Assembly (NCBI GenBank): GCA_029907475.1
Contig: JARYLU010000015.1
Span: forward strand, 1-64,000
Length of the DNA stretch: 64,000 bases
Source of the DNA: Bacillota bacterium
Lineage (GTDB): Bacteria > Bacillota > DSM-12270 > Thermacetogeniales > Thermacetogeniaceae
Direction of reading: 5' to 3'
Each line of letters starts with the position of its first letter. Positions within the stretch are counted from its first letter, which is position 1. The notes under the pieces were generated by a model. The model was not told where the DNA came from, did not search any database, and saw only the letters and a program-made list of their open reading frames with translations. Shown here piece after piece: positions 1 to 9,187 of this stretch. A program made the position numbers and the translations under genes.

Positions 1-1
1 C

Positions 2-112
2 CAGAGGCTCCTGGAAGAACACCTGGCTCTGGCAGAGAAGCACTTTCCGGACGAGGCAGCTCTGGAAGTATACCTCGGAAAGCGCGGTATTACGTTGGAA
101 AAAAGCGGTTAG
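2..112 (+). CDS. 3' end of an unidentified gene cut by the window edge
   Basis: Reading frame 2 is open from the window edge to a TAG at 110-112 and gives 36 residues rich in Leu, Glu and Ala, ending ...RGITLEKSG. The composition looks like a helical protein C-terminus. The family cannot be recognised from so short a piece. It overlaps the end of the antisense transposase remnant by about 20 bases, so the stop may have been created or moved by the insertion. Confidence 0.4.
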   Translation, partial: QRLLEEHLALAEKHFPDEAALEVYLGKRGITLEKSG

Positions 113-497
113 GGAATTTAGGGGTTTTCTTCTTCATGGTCTCTTGATTTAATCGCTTGCGGAAGTAGACCATCAGCGAGGGATCGAAGGGCGGTTCGAT
201 CTGGTATTTCTCCAGGCCGATGAAGTATTGGAGATAGGGGTTTTCGGTGATCTGTTCCACTGTCTCCCTATCGGTGAAACCGCAACGTTCTTTGATGATC
301 AGGGAACCCAGAGCCATACGCAAAGGCTTGGCTACGGTACCCAGATTAGATGGGAAGAGATCGGCATAGTCCTTTTCGATTCTCTCCCAAGGGATCATCC
401 TTGAAAGTTTCACCCAGCGGTTATTGGCATCGAGTTTTCCCTCAAACGGGAGGACGAAGTCTTCTATGACCATCTGACCAGTGGGACGTCGGTACAT
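90..497 (-). pseudogene. Truncated IS5/IS1182-type transposase (DUF772 N-terminal domain)
   Basis: The frame from ATG 497 (ribosome site GGAGGAGC just upstream) encodes about 135 residues. It begins MYRRPTGQM and continues with motifs typical of the DUF772 N-terminal region of IS5/IS1182-group transposases, such as PLRMALGSLIIKERCGFTDR and FDPSLMVYFRKR. Full-length members have roughly 400-500 residues with a DDE catalytic domain. Here the frame ends soon after the N-terminal domain, so no catalytic residues remain and the element is dead. The open frame extends upstream to 575, but the sequence before MYRR does not resemble the family and lacks a ribosome site. Confidence 0.75.
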
Positions 498-809
498 TTT
501 GCTCCTCCAAGTGCAAGCTTTTTGCGTGTTAATGCCTGTTTTCCTTGGATTAATATTCGACAAAAGTACCGTCAATCCCTTGTTACGACTGGATTTTTTG
601 GTTATTCAGCAGACCCTAATTAAGGTATGTTGTGGTACGTCACCTCTTTGTCTCCGCAAAGCCTTGATTTTTGGGATATTTAGTGTGATTAAGTGTCAAA
701 GTTGGGTTTAAGTAAAAAGGGCAAATTGTCGGTTTTAAAATTGAAATTCGAAAAATAAATGAGCAATTTAAAGAAAATGAAAGAGTGAACGAATAGGAGG
801 TAGAATTTA
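498..809. other. Accessory intergenic stretch without a supported gene
   Basis: About 310 bases separate the transposase remnant from the lipoprotein gene. The sequence becomes strongly AT-rich after about 690. I see no convincing coding frame, tRNA or terminator. The segment near 670-715 may hold an insertion-sequence end, but no inverted-repeat pair could be matched. Confidence 0.4.
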
Positions 810-1430
810 ATGTATAGACTAGTTTTTATCATCTTAACCTTAGTAATAGTAAAAGGGCTGTTTGGATGCGGTTTTCCTTTTAAAAATGATATAGATTTAA
901 GCGATAGTAAAAGCAGCACAAATAAATTAGATGTCGGTAATACAGTAAGTGATTCATCGAACTATGAAAGAGATATTATTGATTTAATTAAAAAGTATCT
1001 AGAAAGAGATTTCGGGGCTGATGATTTAACTATTAAAGAGATAAGTAACCATGATAATTCTTCTTTTGTGATATTCCTTATAAAAAAGGGTAATACATTA
1101 TATGAAGGATTAGCGTATATTGAAAAAGACCATGAGTTTTATAAATTAAACGATATTGACATAGCTGAAGTTGATTTAAATGTACCATTTACAAAACATA
1201 CTCTTGGTGTATTATTGAAAGATGGTAGAGATTGCATGATAATGGGTGGTTATATTAATAATAAAAATATTAAAGAAATACATATTGAATATAAAAATAA
1301 TACTACTAATGTGATAAAAATCGGAAAAAATCAAAACACATACATGGATTATATAATAGGTCAATCAGACTATGTTAAAGAAATAATTGGATTTAAAGAA
1401 AATTATGAGGTGATTTATTCCTACAATTAG
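810..1430 (+). CDS. Small putative lipoprotein, AT-rich, unknown function
   Basis: ATG 810 follows the ribosome site AGGAGG at about 797. The 206-residue product opens with a short charged stretch and a hydrophobic helix (residues 4-18), then Leu-Phe-Gly-Cys, a plausible lipobox with Cys20 as the acylated residue, suggesting an envelope lipoprotein. The rest is hydrophilic, rich in Lys, Asn and Ile, with no domain I recognise. Codon use is far more AT-rich than the neighbouring genes and the gene lies between two transposase remnants, so it was probably acquired horizontally. A secreted non-lipidated protein is the alternative. Confidence 0.6.
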   Translation: MYRLVFIILTLVIVKGLFGCGFPFKNDIDLSDSKSSTNKLDVGNTVSDSSNYERDIIDLIKKYLERDFGADDLTIKEISNHDNSSFVIFLIKKGNTLYEGLAYIEKDHEFYKLNDIDIAEVDLNVPFTKHTLGVLLKDGRDCMIMGGYINNKNIKEIHIEYKNNTTNVIKIGKNQNTYMDYIIGQSDYVKEIIGFKENYEVIYSYN

Positions 1431-1569
1431 CAATTAGGTGTACAGTTAAGCTCATAATTGATACATCTGTAAGCGGTAAATTAAAAGGGATGGTCAAGTC
1501 CCAATTTTCCTGTAAAAACTCTTAGCAACCGCTACCCTGTATGAATCCAGGTTTAGACCTATATGATGT

Positions 1570-1827
1570 TCACGAGGTAATCAGGGATTGTTGCTGCTCC
1601 GTATTTGCAATGACAGCAGCATCGCCCGAAGTAGCCTTGGTACCGTAAAGCCGGCATTTGATCTCTCTTGTTTTTGTCAGAAGGGCCGGAGTCATGCGCA
1701 CCCCCCGCCAGGACTGGCTGGCAGCCATCAGGGTGCGAAGAACAATCGGCAGACAGGACCCCTCGTTGGGGAACCTCCCGATCACCTTGGTGCGCCTGCG
1801 TCCTTCTTCGATAAAATTTTTGTGTGT
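1570..1827 (-). pseudogene. C-terminal fragment of an IS256-family (mutator-type) transposase
   Basis: On the minus strand the frame reads FIEEGRRRTKVIGRFPNEG and then SWRGVRMTP, which matches the conserved C-terminal end of mutator-type transposases (RRRTKVI.RFP...SWRGV.MTP). Only about 80 residues are open, and an in-frame stop lies immediately upstream near 1828. The catalytic DDE domain of the roughly 400-residue parent is absent. The region 1431-1569 next to it holds no gene I can support and may be the rest of the insertion-sequence end. Confidence 0.6.
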
Positions 1828-1902
1828 TGCCGCTTAAACCTTGTCAGACAGGCTTTTCTCTAATCATGCGTCGGTTCTGTCAACCGGCCCGGTTCGCGCT
1901 TG

Positions 1903-3471
1903 CTAAGAGATGGGGATCGAGCTGATAAAATTTTCATCGACGTAAAGGAGAACGACCCCGGTACCATAAGTATAAATGGGGATTTTATGTTCCCCCGCCT
2001 CCATCTCCCGGTGATAGGCAGTGCGCGTTCCGGCGTCATCTTGTACCTCCAGGCGTACTGTTGACTGCTGGAAGAGGCGTACCGTAATTACCGTTTTTCT
2101 TTCCGGAGAGGCTACCTGGTTTACGGACAGCTTAATGAGAGATCCCCGCGGGTGACGGGTATTTGGTGGGGGAATAGTATCTACAACAACACCTCCCTGG
2201 GTGTTTCCTGCAACGCGGAACCCCGCCTCCTGCAATTCCTTTGTTGCCTCCGCGACCGGCCACCCCTTGACATCAGGGATCAAGGCAAGGCGAGAGCCCA
2301 AACTGATGGTGAGAAAAACGGGAAAGCCTTTAAGGAACCTGCTACCGGCCGGCGGCCACTGGGCGATAACTTTTCCGGCCTCTAAGTTTTCGTCGTGAAT
2401 CTGACGCCAGGGGCGGGCGGACAGCTTGGCCTCGGCCAGCTCCCGGGATGCATCTTCAAGCGGCAGCCCCTGAAGCGGGGGGACGCGGACACCGGCTGCA
2501 AAATACAAGCTGAAAAGCACAAATGCCAAACAGAGAAAGGCGGCTCCCGTTAGGAAAAGAGGCCGGGGCAGGAGTCGGGAATGCGGCAAAGAAGGCTTTG
2601 CAGAAGGCGCCTTCCCGGAAAGCGGCAGGATCTGGGTGCTCTCCTCCTCCCCGCTTTCAAAGAAGGGCTTCAGGGCTTGGGCAAAAGAAAGAGCACTGGG
2701 AAAACGCCCTGCAGGGTCTTTTGCAAGGGCCTTCTGCACGACTGCAGCCAGCAAGGGCGGAACCGCCGGGTTGACTTCATTTGCCGGAACCGGCTCCTCA
2801 TGAAGGTGCTTGTCGGCAATCTCTGCGGGGGAGGACCCCGTGAACGGGGTTTTTCCCGTCAGGAGTTCGTAAAGGACAATTCCGGCACTGTAAATATCTG
2901 TTTGGAAGCAGGCTTCTTCACCTTGAATTCTTTCCGGGGCGAGATAAGGGATCGAGCCGATCAATCGCCCCGTTTTGGTAATCAGGGAGGAATCGTGAAT
3001 ATTTTCGGCCAGACCGAAATCGGCTACTTTAACTTGATTTGTCGCGTTTACTAAAATGTTATGCGGTTTAATGTCCCGGTGAATAATCCCCTGCCTGTGA
3101 GCCTCGGCCAGAGCCGAACAAACCTGGGAGACAAGGTTTGTTGCGCGTTTCGGAGGCAAGGTGCCTTCTCTGTGGAGTAAAGACCTCAGGCTTTCACCTG
3201 GAAAATATTCCATTACGAGCAGGTAATGGTCCCCTTCTTTTACCAGGTCGTAAATCGAAATGATATTTGGGTGGGAGAGCGCGGCCGCCGCCCGGGCCTC
3301 TTGCCATAAATGTTCACGAAAGATTTCGTTTTCTGCAAGGTGGGGGTGAAGGACTTTAATCGCAACGGTTCTGTTCAATAATCTGCAACGCGCCCGGTAG
3401 ACGGTACCGATTCCTCCCCGTCCAATTTCCTCTTCAATTTCATAACGGTTTGCCAGTAAGAAAGAGTCCAT
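1903..3471 (-). CDS. Ser/Thr protein kinase with PASTA domains (PrkC/PknB/Stk1 type)
   Basis: The 522-residue product is a membrane eukaryotic-like kinase. The cytoplasmic kinase domain (about 10-270) shows the glycine loop GRGGIGTVY, Lys39 for ATP, the catalytic loop HRDIKPHN with Asp133, the metal-binding DFG at 151-153 and an APE motif. A single membrane helix lies near 300-328. Two PASTA-like repeats follow outside, fewer than the three or more of Bacillus PrkC, then a beta-rich tail of about 60 residues. PASTA modules sense muropeptides or lipid II in this family. ATG 3471 has GAGGGAG upstream. The usual PP2C phosphatase partner is not adjacent, so the gene stands alone, divergent from pflB. 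Confidence 0.92.
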   Translation of the reverse strand: MDSFLLANRYEIEEEIGRGGIGTVYRARCRLLNRTVAIKVLHPHLAENEIFREHLWQEARAAAALSHPNIISIYDLVKEGDHYLLVMEYFPGESLRSLLHREGTLPPKRATNLVSQVCSALAEAHRQGIIHRDIKPHNILVNATNQVKVADFGLAENIHDSSLITKTGRLIGSIPYLAPERIQGEEACFQTDIYSAGIVLYELLTGKTPFTGSSPAEIADKHLHEEPVPANEVNPAVPPLLAAVVQKALAKDPAGRFPSALSFAQALKPFFESGEEESTQILPLSGKAPSAKPSLPHSRLLPRPLFLTGAAFLCLAFVLFSLYFAAGVRVPPLQGLPLEDASRELAEAKLSARPWRQIHDENLEAGKVIAQWPPAGSRFLKGFPVFLTISLGSRLALIPDVKGWPVAEATKELQEAGFRVAGNTQGGVVVDTIPPPNTRHPRGSLIKLSVNQVASPERKTVITVRLFQQSTVRLEVQDDAGTRTAYHREMEAGEHKIPIYTYGTGVVLLYVDENFISSIPIS

Positions 3472-3576
3472 GTTTATTTGCTCCCTCTTAAGCTGTTAGG
3501 GATTCTTTTTTTATCTTAACAGGGAGGGGAAAATACGGCAACAGGGGAACTGATAAAATCCCTTACGGTTAGAGAA

Positions 3577-3607
3577 GAACGGGTGTGCCGACCCGTGTGC
3601 CTTTTTT
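3577..3607 (+). terminator. Hairpin plus T6 in the pflB upstream region
   Basis: ACGGGT (579-584), loop GTGCCG and ACCCGT (591-596) form a hairpin followed after GTGCC by T6 at 602-607. There is no plus-strand gene upstream to terminate, so it may be a leader attenuator of pflB or the 3' end of a short transcript. Confidence 0.4.
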
Positions 3608-3687
3608 AATTAAGAAACGAGGACCGGGTAACCGGGTAACGTATTGAAGAGCTCCCTCCCGGATAAGCTAAGCACGGGGTGTTTTTT

Positions 3688-5940
3688 ATGGTAGTAACTT
3701 TAGAGAAAGATTATTACCGGCATTTTCAAGGTACCACCTGGCGCCAGCAAATAGATGTCCGGGATTTTATTTTAAATAACGTCAGGCCCTATCACGGTGA
3801 TGGCTCTTTTCTGGCCGGACCTACGGCGCGCACCAAAAAGCTTTGGGAAAAATGCCGGGAACTTCTCGCCGAGGAACACCGGCGGGGTGGTGTTTACAAA
3901 ATCGATCCCCATACGGTGGCAACCATTACCGCCTTTCCACCAGGTTACATTGACCGCGACCTGGAAATAATCGTGGGACTTCAAACTGACGAGCCTCTTA
4001 AAAGGGCCGTGAACCCGTTTGGGGGGATCCGCATGGCCGATACCGCTTGCCGGGAGTACGGCGAGGAACTCGATCCAAAGCTCAAAGAGATCTTTATGAA
4101 ATACCGGGTAACTCACAACGACGGTGTTTTCATGGTTTACACCCCGGAAATGCGGCGGTTACGTCGTTTTGGGATCATTACGGGGTTGCCCGACGCTTAC
4201 GGGCGCGGCCGGATTATCGGTGACTACCGGCGCGTTCCCTTATACGGTGTTGACCGTCTGATTGCGGCCAAGGAAGAGGATTTGAACCACCCTCATCTCC
4301 TGGACATTAACGAAGAGACCATCAGGCTCCGGGAGGAAGTAAGACAGCAGATCAACTCCCTGCACGATTTGAAGCAGATGGCAGCTAGCTACGGCTTTGA
4401 TATCAGCCGCCCCGCGGCAAACGCGCGGGAGGCAATCCAGTGGTTATATTTTGCTTATCTTGCGGCAATCAAGCAACAGAATGGAGCGGCCATGTCCCTG
4501 GGCCGGGTAAGCGCCTTTCTCGATATTTACCTGTCAAGGGATCTGGATGAGGGTGCCCTGACCGAGGAGGGAGCCCAGGAACTGATTGATGATTTTATAA
4601 TCAAACTCCGGATGACGCGGCACCTGCGCACCAGGGAGTACGATGAGCTTTTTGCCGGGGATCCCAACTGGGTTACCGAAGCAATCGGGGGGATGGCCCT
4701 GGACGGCCGGACACTGGTCACAAAAACCTCCTTCCGGGTGCTCCAGAGCCTGTACAACATGGGGCCCGCTCCGGAACCTAATTTGACAATCCTCTGGGCT
4801 CAGAATCTTCCCCGGGGTTGGAAGGAGTTTTGCACCAGGTTATCCATCGAAACTTCATCCCTCCAGTACGAAAATGATGATTTAATGCGGCCCCCATTCG
4901 GTGATGATTACGGGATTGCCTGCTGCGTTTCCGCAATGCGGTTAGGGAAACAGATGCAGTTTTTCGGCGCAAGGTCTAATTTGCCCAAATGCCTTTTACT
5001 GACGTTAAATGGGGGCCGGGAAGAATTCAGCGGGGAAAAGCTTGCTCCTGCTTTTTACCAGGCGCAGCCCGGGGTGCCCTTGAAATTCGAAGAGGTGTGG
5101 CCGGCCTTCCAGAAGATGGTCGGGTGGCTGACGGAGAAATATGTGGATACCATGAACGTGATCCACTATATGCATGACAAGTACGCTTATGAAAGCCTGC
5201 AGCTGGCCCTCCACGATACCTTGGTTGAACGCCTGATGGCCTTTGGTCTCGCCGGCCTTTCCGTTGTCGCCGATTCTTTGAGTGCGATCAAGTACGCCCA
5301 GGTGAAGCCTGTTTTTGATCCTGACCGGGGTTTGATTGTGGGGTTTGAAATTAAAGGGGATTTTCCCAAGTACGGAAATAACGACGACCGGGTAGATGAA
5401 CTGGCCGTTACTATTGTCAGGCTGTTTGACCAGGAATTGAAAAAACACCCCGCTTACCGGGATGCAAAACATACCCTTTCGCTGCTAACAATTACCAGCA
5501 ACGTGGTTTACGGTAAAAAGACCGGAAGCACTCCCGATGGAAGAAGGGCCGGGGAGCCCTTTGCGCCCGGGGCGAACCCTATGCACGGGCGGGACACAAA
5601 GGGGGCTGTTGCCGCCCTGAGTTCTGTCGCGAAGATCCCTTATGACCACGCCCGGGACGGTCTTTCCTATACCTTTTCCGTTTCTCCCGGGGCGCTCGGA
5701 CGCAACCTTGAGGGGCGCATCCGGAATTTGGTGGCCCTGCTGGACGGTTATTTTGCAAAAGGCGGTCACCACATAAATGTGAACGTTTTTGACCGGGAAC
5801 TCTTAATTGCTGCTATGCATAACCCGGAAAAGTATCCCCAGTTAACGATCCGGGTCTCCGGTTACGCTGTAAATTTCGTGAAACTGACCAGGGAGCAGCA
5901 GGAAGAGGTAATCAAAAGAACAATCTTCGACCGGGAATAA
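3688..5940 (+). CDS. pflB: Pyruvate formate-lyase (formate C-acetyltransferase)
   Basis: The gene encodes a glycyl-radical enzyme of about 750 residues converting pyruvate and CoA to acetyl-CoA and formate in the anaerobic cytoplasm. The adjacent catalytic pair Cys412-Cys413 ([11 protein letters not shown]) is present and distinguishes true PFL from other glycyl-radical enzymes, which have a single Cys. The radical site is Gly725 in RVSGYAVNF. Length and motifs match the E. coli enzyme closely. ATG 3688 is preferred because GGGGTG lies about 9 bases upstream; a GTG at 3679 is also in frame. The activating enzyme follows directly. In syntrophs and acetogens it can supply formate or assimilate acetyl-CoA plus formate. 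Confidence 0.96.
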   Translation: MVVTLEKDYYRHFQGTTWRQQIDVRDFILNNVRPYHGDGSFLAGPTARTKKLWEKCRELLAEEHRRGGVYKIDPHTVATITAFPPGYIDRDLEIIVGLQTDEPLKRAVNPFGGIRMADTACREYGEELDPKLKEIFMKYRVTHNDGVFMVYTPEMRRLRRFGIITGLPDAYGRGRIIGDYRRVPLYGVDRLIAAKEEDLNHPHLLDINEETIRLREEVRQQINSLHDLKQMAASYGFDISRPAANAREAIQWLYFAYLAAIKQQNGAAMSLGRVSAFLDIYLSRDLDEGALTEEGAQELIDDFIIKLRMTRHLRTREYDELFAGDPNWVTEAIGGMALDGRTLVTKTSFRVLQSLYNMGPAPEPNLTILWAQNLPRGWKEFCTRLSIETSSLQYENDDLMRPPFGDDYGIACCVSAMRLGKQMQFFGARSNLPKCLLLTLNGGREEFSGEKLAPAFYQAQPGVPLKFEEVWPAFQKMVGWLTEKYVDTMNVIHYMHDKYAYESLQLALHDTLVERLMAFGLAGLSVVADSLSAIKYAQVKPVFDPDRGLIVGFEIKGDFPKYGNNDDRVDELAVTIVRLFDQELKKHPAYRDAKHTLSLLTITSNVVYGKKTGSTPDGRRAGEPFAPGANPMHGRDTKGAVAALSSVAKIPYDHARDGLSYTFSVSPGALGRNLEGRIRNLVALLDGYFAKGGHHINVNVFDRELLIAAMHNPEKYPQLTIRVSGYAVNFVKLTREQQEEVIKRTIFDRE

Positions 5941-5969
5941 GTTCTTCATGAAAAGCGGGATGGTTGACC

Positions 5970-6692
5970 ATGATCGGATATCTTCATTCTGTCGAAACCT
6001 TCGGAACAGTTGATAACGGAGGGATTCGCTTTGTCCTCTTCCTGCAGGGATGCGCTCTGCGCTGCCGTTTCTGCCACAATCCGGATACCTGGCTCACCCG
6101 GGGGCAACCCGTTACAGTAGCAGAAATCGTCGACCAGTTAAAAGAATATAAAACTTTTTTCGACCTTTCAGGAGGAGGCCTGACCGTTTCCGGCGGCGAA
6201 CCTCTCCTCCAACACCGTTTTGTTAAAGAGCTTTTTATTCAAGCGGCTGAATTGGGAATTCACCGCGCCCTTGATACTGCCGGTTTCTGCCGCCACGGAA
6301 ACCTTCTGGAGGTCCTTCCCCACACAGACCTTGTACTTTTTTCGATTAAGGTCGTGGATCCGGAAAAACACCGGCAACTGACCGGGGCGGGAAATCAAGA
6401 AATTTTGGAAAATTTGACCCTTGCTGTAAAGGCTTCTGTCGATCTTGTTCTCCGCTACGTTCTTATTCCTGCCCTCAACGATTCCGATGAAGATGCCTCA
6501 GACCTTGCCGATCTGGTGAAATCTTTTGAGAAGACCGTTCCCGTTGAGGTTCTTCCATACCATAAGATGGGTGTTGCCAAATGGGAACAATTAGGTTTAC
6601 ACGATCCTCTTGCTCAAGTTCCTCCTGCCACCCGCGAACAGGTTGCCGCCTTCCAAAATAAGCTCCGCAGGCTTGGGCTTCGGCTTCACTAA
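5970..6692 (+). CDS. pflA: Pyruvate formate-lyase activating enzyme (radical SAM)
   Basis: The roughly 240-residue protein carries the radical SAM motif CALRCRFC (CX3CX2C), which binds the [4Fe-4S] cluster that cleaves S-adenosylmethionine and abstracts hydrogen from the PFL glycine. A GGE-type SAM-binding motif (SGGEPLL) follows. It lacks the extra ferredoxin-like cluster insert of activases for other glycyl-radical enzymes, fitting a true PflA. It lies about 30 bases after pflB and is probably cotranscribed. ATG 5970 is chosen over the in-frame TTG 5964. Confidence 0.94.
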   Translation: MIGYLHSVETFGTVDNGGIRFVLFLQGCALRCRFCHNPDTWLTRGQPVTVAEIVDQLKEYKTFFDLSGGGLTVSGGEPLLQHRFVKELFIQAAELGIHRALDTAGFCRHGNLLEVLPHTDLVLFSIKVVDPEKHRQLTGAGNQEILENLTLAVKASVDLVLRYVLIPALNDSDEDASDLADLVKSFEKTVPVEVLPYHKMGVAKWEQLGLHDPLAQVPPATREQVAAFQNKLRRLGLRLH

Positions 6693-6919
6693 CCCCTGAA
6701 TTACCGTTCGCCTACCAGCACCCTGATCCCTCGTGCGTTTGTACAGGGTAGTTACACGCCCAGCTCTGTCACTTTTCTCTGTTTATCTTTTAGGGTTTCT
6801 TCAGCTGTGGTAAGATATAGAAGAGGCTTTCCGGGGTGAGCTGTACCTTGAGGAAAAAGATAAAGTGAGGGAGCGTTAGGTTTTTATTTTTAGGCTTTTT
6901 GAGGAGTTTCGAGAAAGGT

Positions 6920-7714
6920 ATGGTAAAAGCGCGTAACGGTGATTTTATTAAATTTCTGGGGACGGGCGGCGCCCGCGTTGTTGTGGCAAAGCAGGTACGC
7001 GCCTCTGCCGGAGCCTGGCTTTGTCTGGAAGGCGTTAATTTACACTTAGATCCGGGGCCGGGAGCTTTGGTAAAATGCTGGGGAAGCAGGCCTGCTTTGG
7101 ATCCTGTACTCCTTGACGGGATTATTTTAACGCACCGGCACCTTGATCACGCCGGGGACTTAAATGCCCTTACCGAGGCGATGACCGGAGCTGGGCTGAA
7201 AAGGCGGGGTAGCGTTTTTCTGCCCGGGGACGCCCTCCGCGAAGAACCTGTTTTATTCCGGTATCTCTGGCCGCTTCTTGAGCACTTAGAAGCATTAGAA
7301 ACGGGAAGGAGATACCAGATCAAAAACCTCGTTTTTACTACTCCAGTGCGACACATTCATTCCGTGGAGACTTACGGTCTGGTCTTTTTTCTTCCGTGGG
7401 GAAAAATTGCCTGGATCTCCGATACCCTGTATTTTCCCGAGTTAGCCGATTACTACCGGAGCGAACTCCTGATCCTCAATGTGCCTCGTCTCAAACCTCG
7501 CAACCTGGATGAAATCCAGCACCTTTCCCTTTCCGACGCCAGCCTTTTAATTCGCGAAATTAAGCCAAAGGTAGCAGTTTTAACACATTTCGGGATGACC
7601 ATGTTGCGCGCAAAACCCTGGGTTCTTGCCGCTCAGCTCAGCGATGAAACCGGAGTGCAAGTGGTTGCGGCCCAGGACGGGATGACTCTTCCCCTGCCTG
7701 ATCTATGCCGGTAG
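6920..7714 (+). CDS. MBL-fold metallo-hydrolase
   Basis: About 264 residues with the metallo-beta-lactamase fold. The metal-binding signature THRHLDHAGD is clear, followed by further ligand histidines (VRHIHS, SDTLYF, LTHFGM). The arrangement resembles the RNase Z/PhnP-like group, which hydrolyses phosphodiesters. The N-terminal FLGTGGAR also fits that group. The substrate cannot be assigned. ATG 6920 is chosen because GAGAAAGG precedes it; an in-frame TTG at 6899 is possible. The 227 bases before it hold no gene, and only a weak promoter-like TAAGAT near 6812. Confidence 0.8.
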   Translation: MVKARNGDFIKFLGTGGARVVVAKQVRASAGAWLCLEGVNLHLDPGPGALVKCWGSRPALDPVLLDGIILTHRHLDHAGDLNALTEAMTGAGLKRRGSVFLPGDALREEPVLFRYLWPLLEHLEALETGRRYQIKNLVFTTPVRHIHSVETYGLVFFLPWGKIAWISDTLYFPELADYYRSELLILNVPRLKPRNLDEIQHLSLSDASLLIREIKPKVAVLTHFGMTMLRAKPWVLAAQLSDETGVQVVAAQDGMTLPLPDLCR

Positions 7715-7935
7715 CTCTCTTGCTCCCTGATCCGGGTTCTGCCGGCATTTCTCACTTTCTGGGATGCGTCATGCAGTACAGCAGCATACGCTTAGCCTTT
7801 CAGGGTGAGGTTGGGCAGGAAGTCCTAAAAAAAACCGGGAAAATTAAACAAATTGATTCTATAGTATGGTAAAATAATGATGAAAAATGTAATCAAAAAT
7901 AAAATTTTTTCGAAATAAAACAGGAGATGAACGGA

Positions 7936-9009
7936 TTGCCGGAAACCTCTTTTCCCATAGGGAAACGCCTCCTCCTCCTGGCCTTCTTATTTTTCCTTGC
8001 CCTGACCATTTTTTCGCTCCAGGTAGTTACGTATTTCGGTCTTGCTCCGGTTAAGGAAGTAGTTTTAGAAGTTACGAAACCAAAACAGGTCAGCGCGGTT
8101 CCTAAAACAGGTTATCCTGTGTTGAACAGCATCCCGGTTCTGGAAAAACCAGAAACCAAACCTTTAATACCCCAGGCGATACAACCGGCCGTAGGATCCT
8201 CTTTACCGGAGGTTGACCCTGTTGAAGAACCTCCATCAACCAAAGATCCTTTTCCTCAGCAAATTCCTGCAGGGAATGGAATTCCCGGAGTCTTGCGAAG
8301 CGTTCCCTGCTCCAGTAAAAAGGTTGCACTTACTTTTGATGATGGCCCTTTTCAGGATTTGAGTCCGGCATATCTCAAGGTGCTCCAGGAACACGAGGTC
8401 CGTGCCACTTTTTTTCCGATCGGGCGCCATATTCGACGAGCCCTGGGAATGGTCAGTCTCATTGCCCAGCACGGCCACGAAATTGGCAACCATACCTTTA
8501 ACCACTTTAATTTAACCCGGATTTCTCTTGAGAGTGCGGAGCAGGAGCTTTTAATGACTGCCGAACTTATTGAACAGGAGGTAGGGTATAAAACTCGTTT
8601 TTTCAGGCCACCGGGCGGAAACTTGAACCAAGCACTGGTAAAGATGGCCAGCGACATGGGGATGCAAACTGTACTCTGGAATATCGACCCCCAGGACTGG
8701 GGACCCGTTAAAAAACCAGAGCAACTTGTCGAACACATCTTAGCCCGTGTGCAACCCGGCTCAATCGTGCTCCTGCATGAAGGAAAACCTCAAACCTTAG
8801 CGGCTTTGCCGCCGCTGATTACAGAACTAAAGGAGCGCGGTTGGCAGTTTGTAACCCTTTCAGAACTCTGCGCGGGCAACGAAGCGCCTCAATTACCGGC
8901 ACAACAACCAGCACAGTCTTCTGACCCTCCTTCCACAGGAGCCCCTTTACCCGCACAAAATGTTCCTTTTGACACTCCACCCTTTGCCGTTTCACCACCC
9001 CGGATCTGA
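7936..9009 (+). CDS. Polysaccharide deacetylase (NodB domain, membrane-anchored)
   Basis: The protein of about 357 residues has an N-terminal signal anchor (roughly 12-32), a proline- and glutamate-rich spacer, and a NodB-type deacetylase domain (about 125-310). Metal and catalytic motifs are visible: TFDDGPF with the catalytic Asp pair, HTFNHF (HX3H zinc ligands) and RPPGGN. A Pro/Ala/Gln-rich tail of about 45 residues follows. It probably removes acetyl groups from peptidoglycan or spore-cortex sugars outside the membrane. TTG 7936 sits 9 bases after AGGAG; the in-frame ATG 7927 abuts that site too closely to use it. Confidence 0.88.
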   Translation: MPETSFPIGKRLLLLAFLFFLALTIFSLQVVTYFGLAPVKEVVLEVTKPKQVSAVPKTGYPVLNSIPVLEKPETKPLIPQAIQPAVGSSLPEVDPVEEPPSTKDPFPQQIPAGNGIPGVLRSVPCSSKKVALTFDDGPFQDLSPAYLKVLQEHEVRATFFPIGRHIRRALGMVSLIAQHGHEIGNHTFNHFNLTRISLESAEQELLMTAELIEQEVGYKTRFFRPPGGNLNQALVKMASDMGMQTVLWNIDPQDWGPVKKPEQLVEHILARVQPGSIVLLHEGKPQTLAALPPLITELKERGWQFVTLSELCAGNEAPQLPAQQPAQSSDPPSTGAPLPAQNVPFDTPPFAVSPPRI

Positions 9010-9044
9010 ATTACTGCCTTTTTAAACCTTTCCCGGGCATAGGC

Positions 9045-9073
9045 TTGACATTAAGTGGTAAGGGGCGTATAAT
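9045..9073 (+). promoter_or_regulatory. Consensus sigma-A promoter
   Basis: TTGACA (9045-9050), a 17-base spacer and TATAAT (9068-9073) form a perfect match. It should drive the regulator at 9188 and possibly the radical SAM gene downstream. Confidence 0.85.
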
Positions 9074-9157
9074 GCCTATAATAGTATTAGGAGAATGAGA
9101 AGTTGACAAGATAAATTTAGAATAAATTTGAGAGAGGAAGTATTTTTTAGGCAAATA

Positions 9158-9174
9158 TTTTGGTTTTTTGGGTT
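9158..9174 (+). repeat. 17-bp repeat copy 1, in front of the HTH gene
   Basis: TTTTGGTTTTTTGGGTT lies 14 bases before the TTG start of the HTH gene. An identical copy occurs at 9923-9939 upstream of the radical SAM gene. It may be an operator or an RNA signal shared by the two genes. Confidence 0.5.
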
Positions 9175-9187
9175 TGGAGGGCCTTAA

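Noticed and set aside
481-919. Short open frames on both strands over the start of the lipoprotein gene
   Set aside because: No ribosome sites and no recognisable protein features; they are shadows of the transposase remnant and AT-rich flank.
2523-3054. Plus-strand frames of 83 and 157 codons across the kinase gene
   Set aside because: Antisense to a well-conserved kinase, rich in Arg and Gly as expected from a complementary frame.
3577-3607. Hairpin with a hexaloop before pflB as a further ANTAR target
   Set aside because: The loop GTGCCG lacks A1, there is no second hexaloop and the stem does not overlap a competing terminator.
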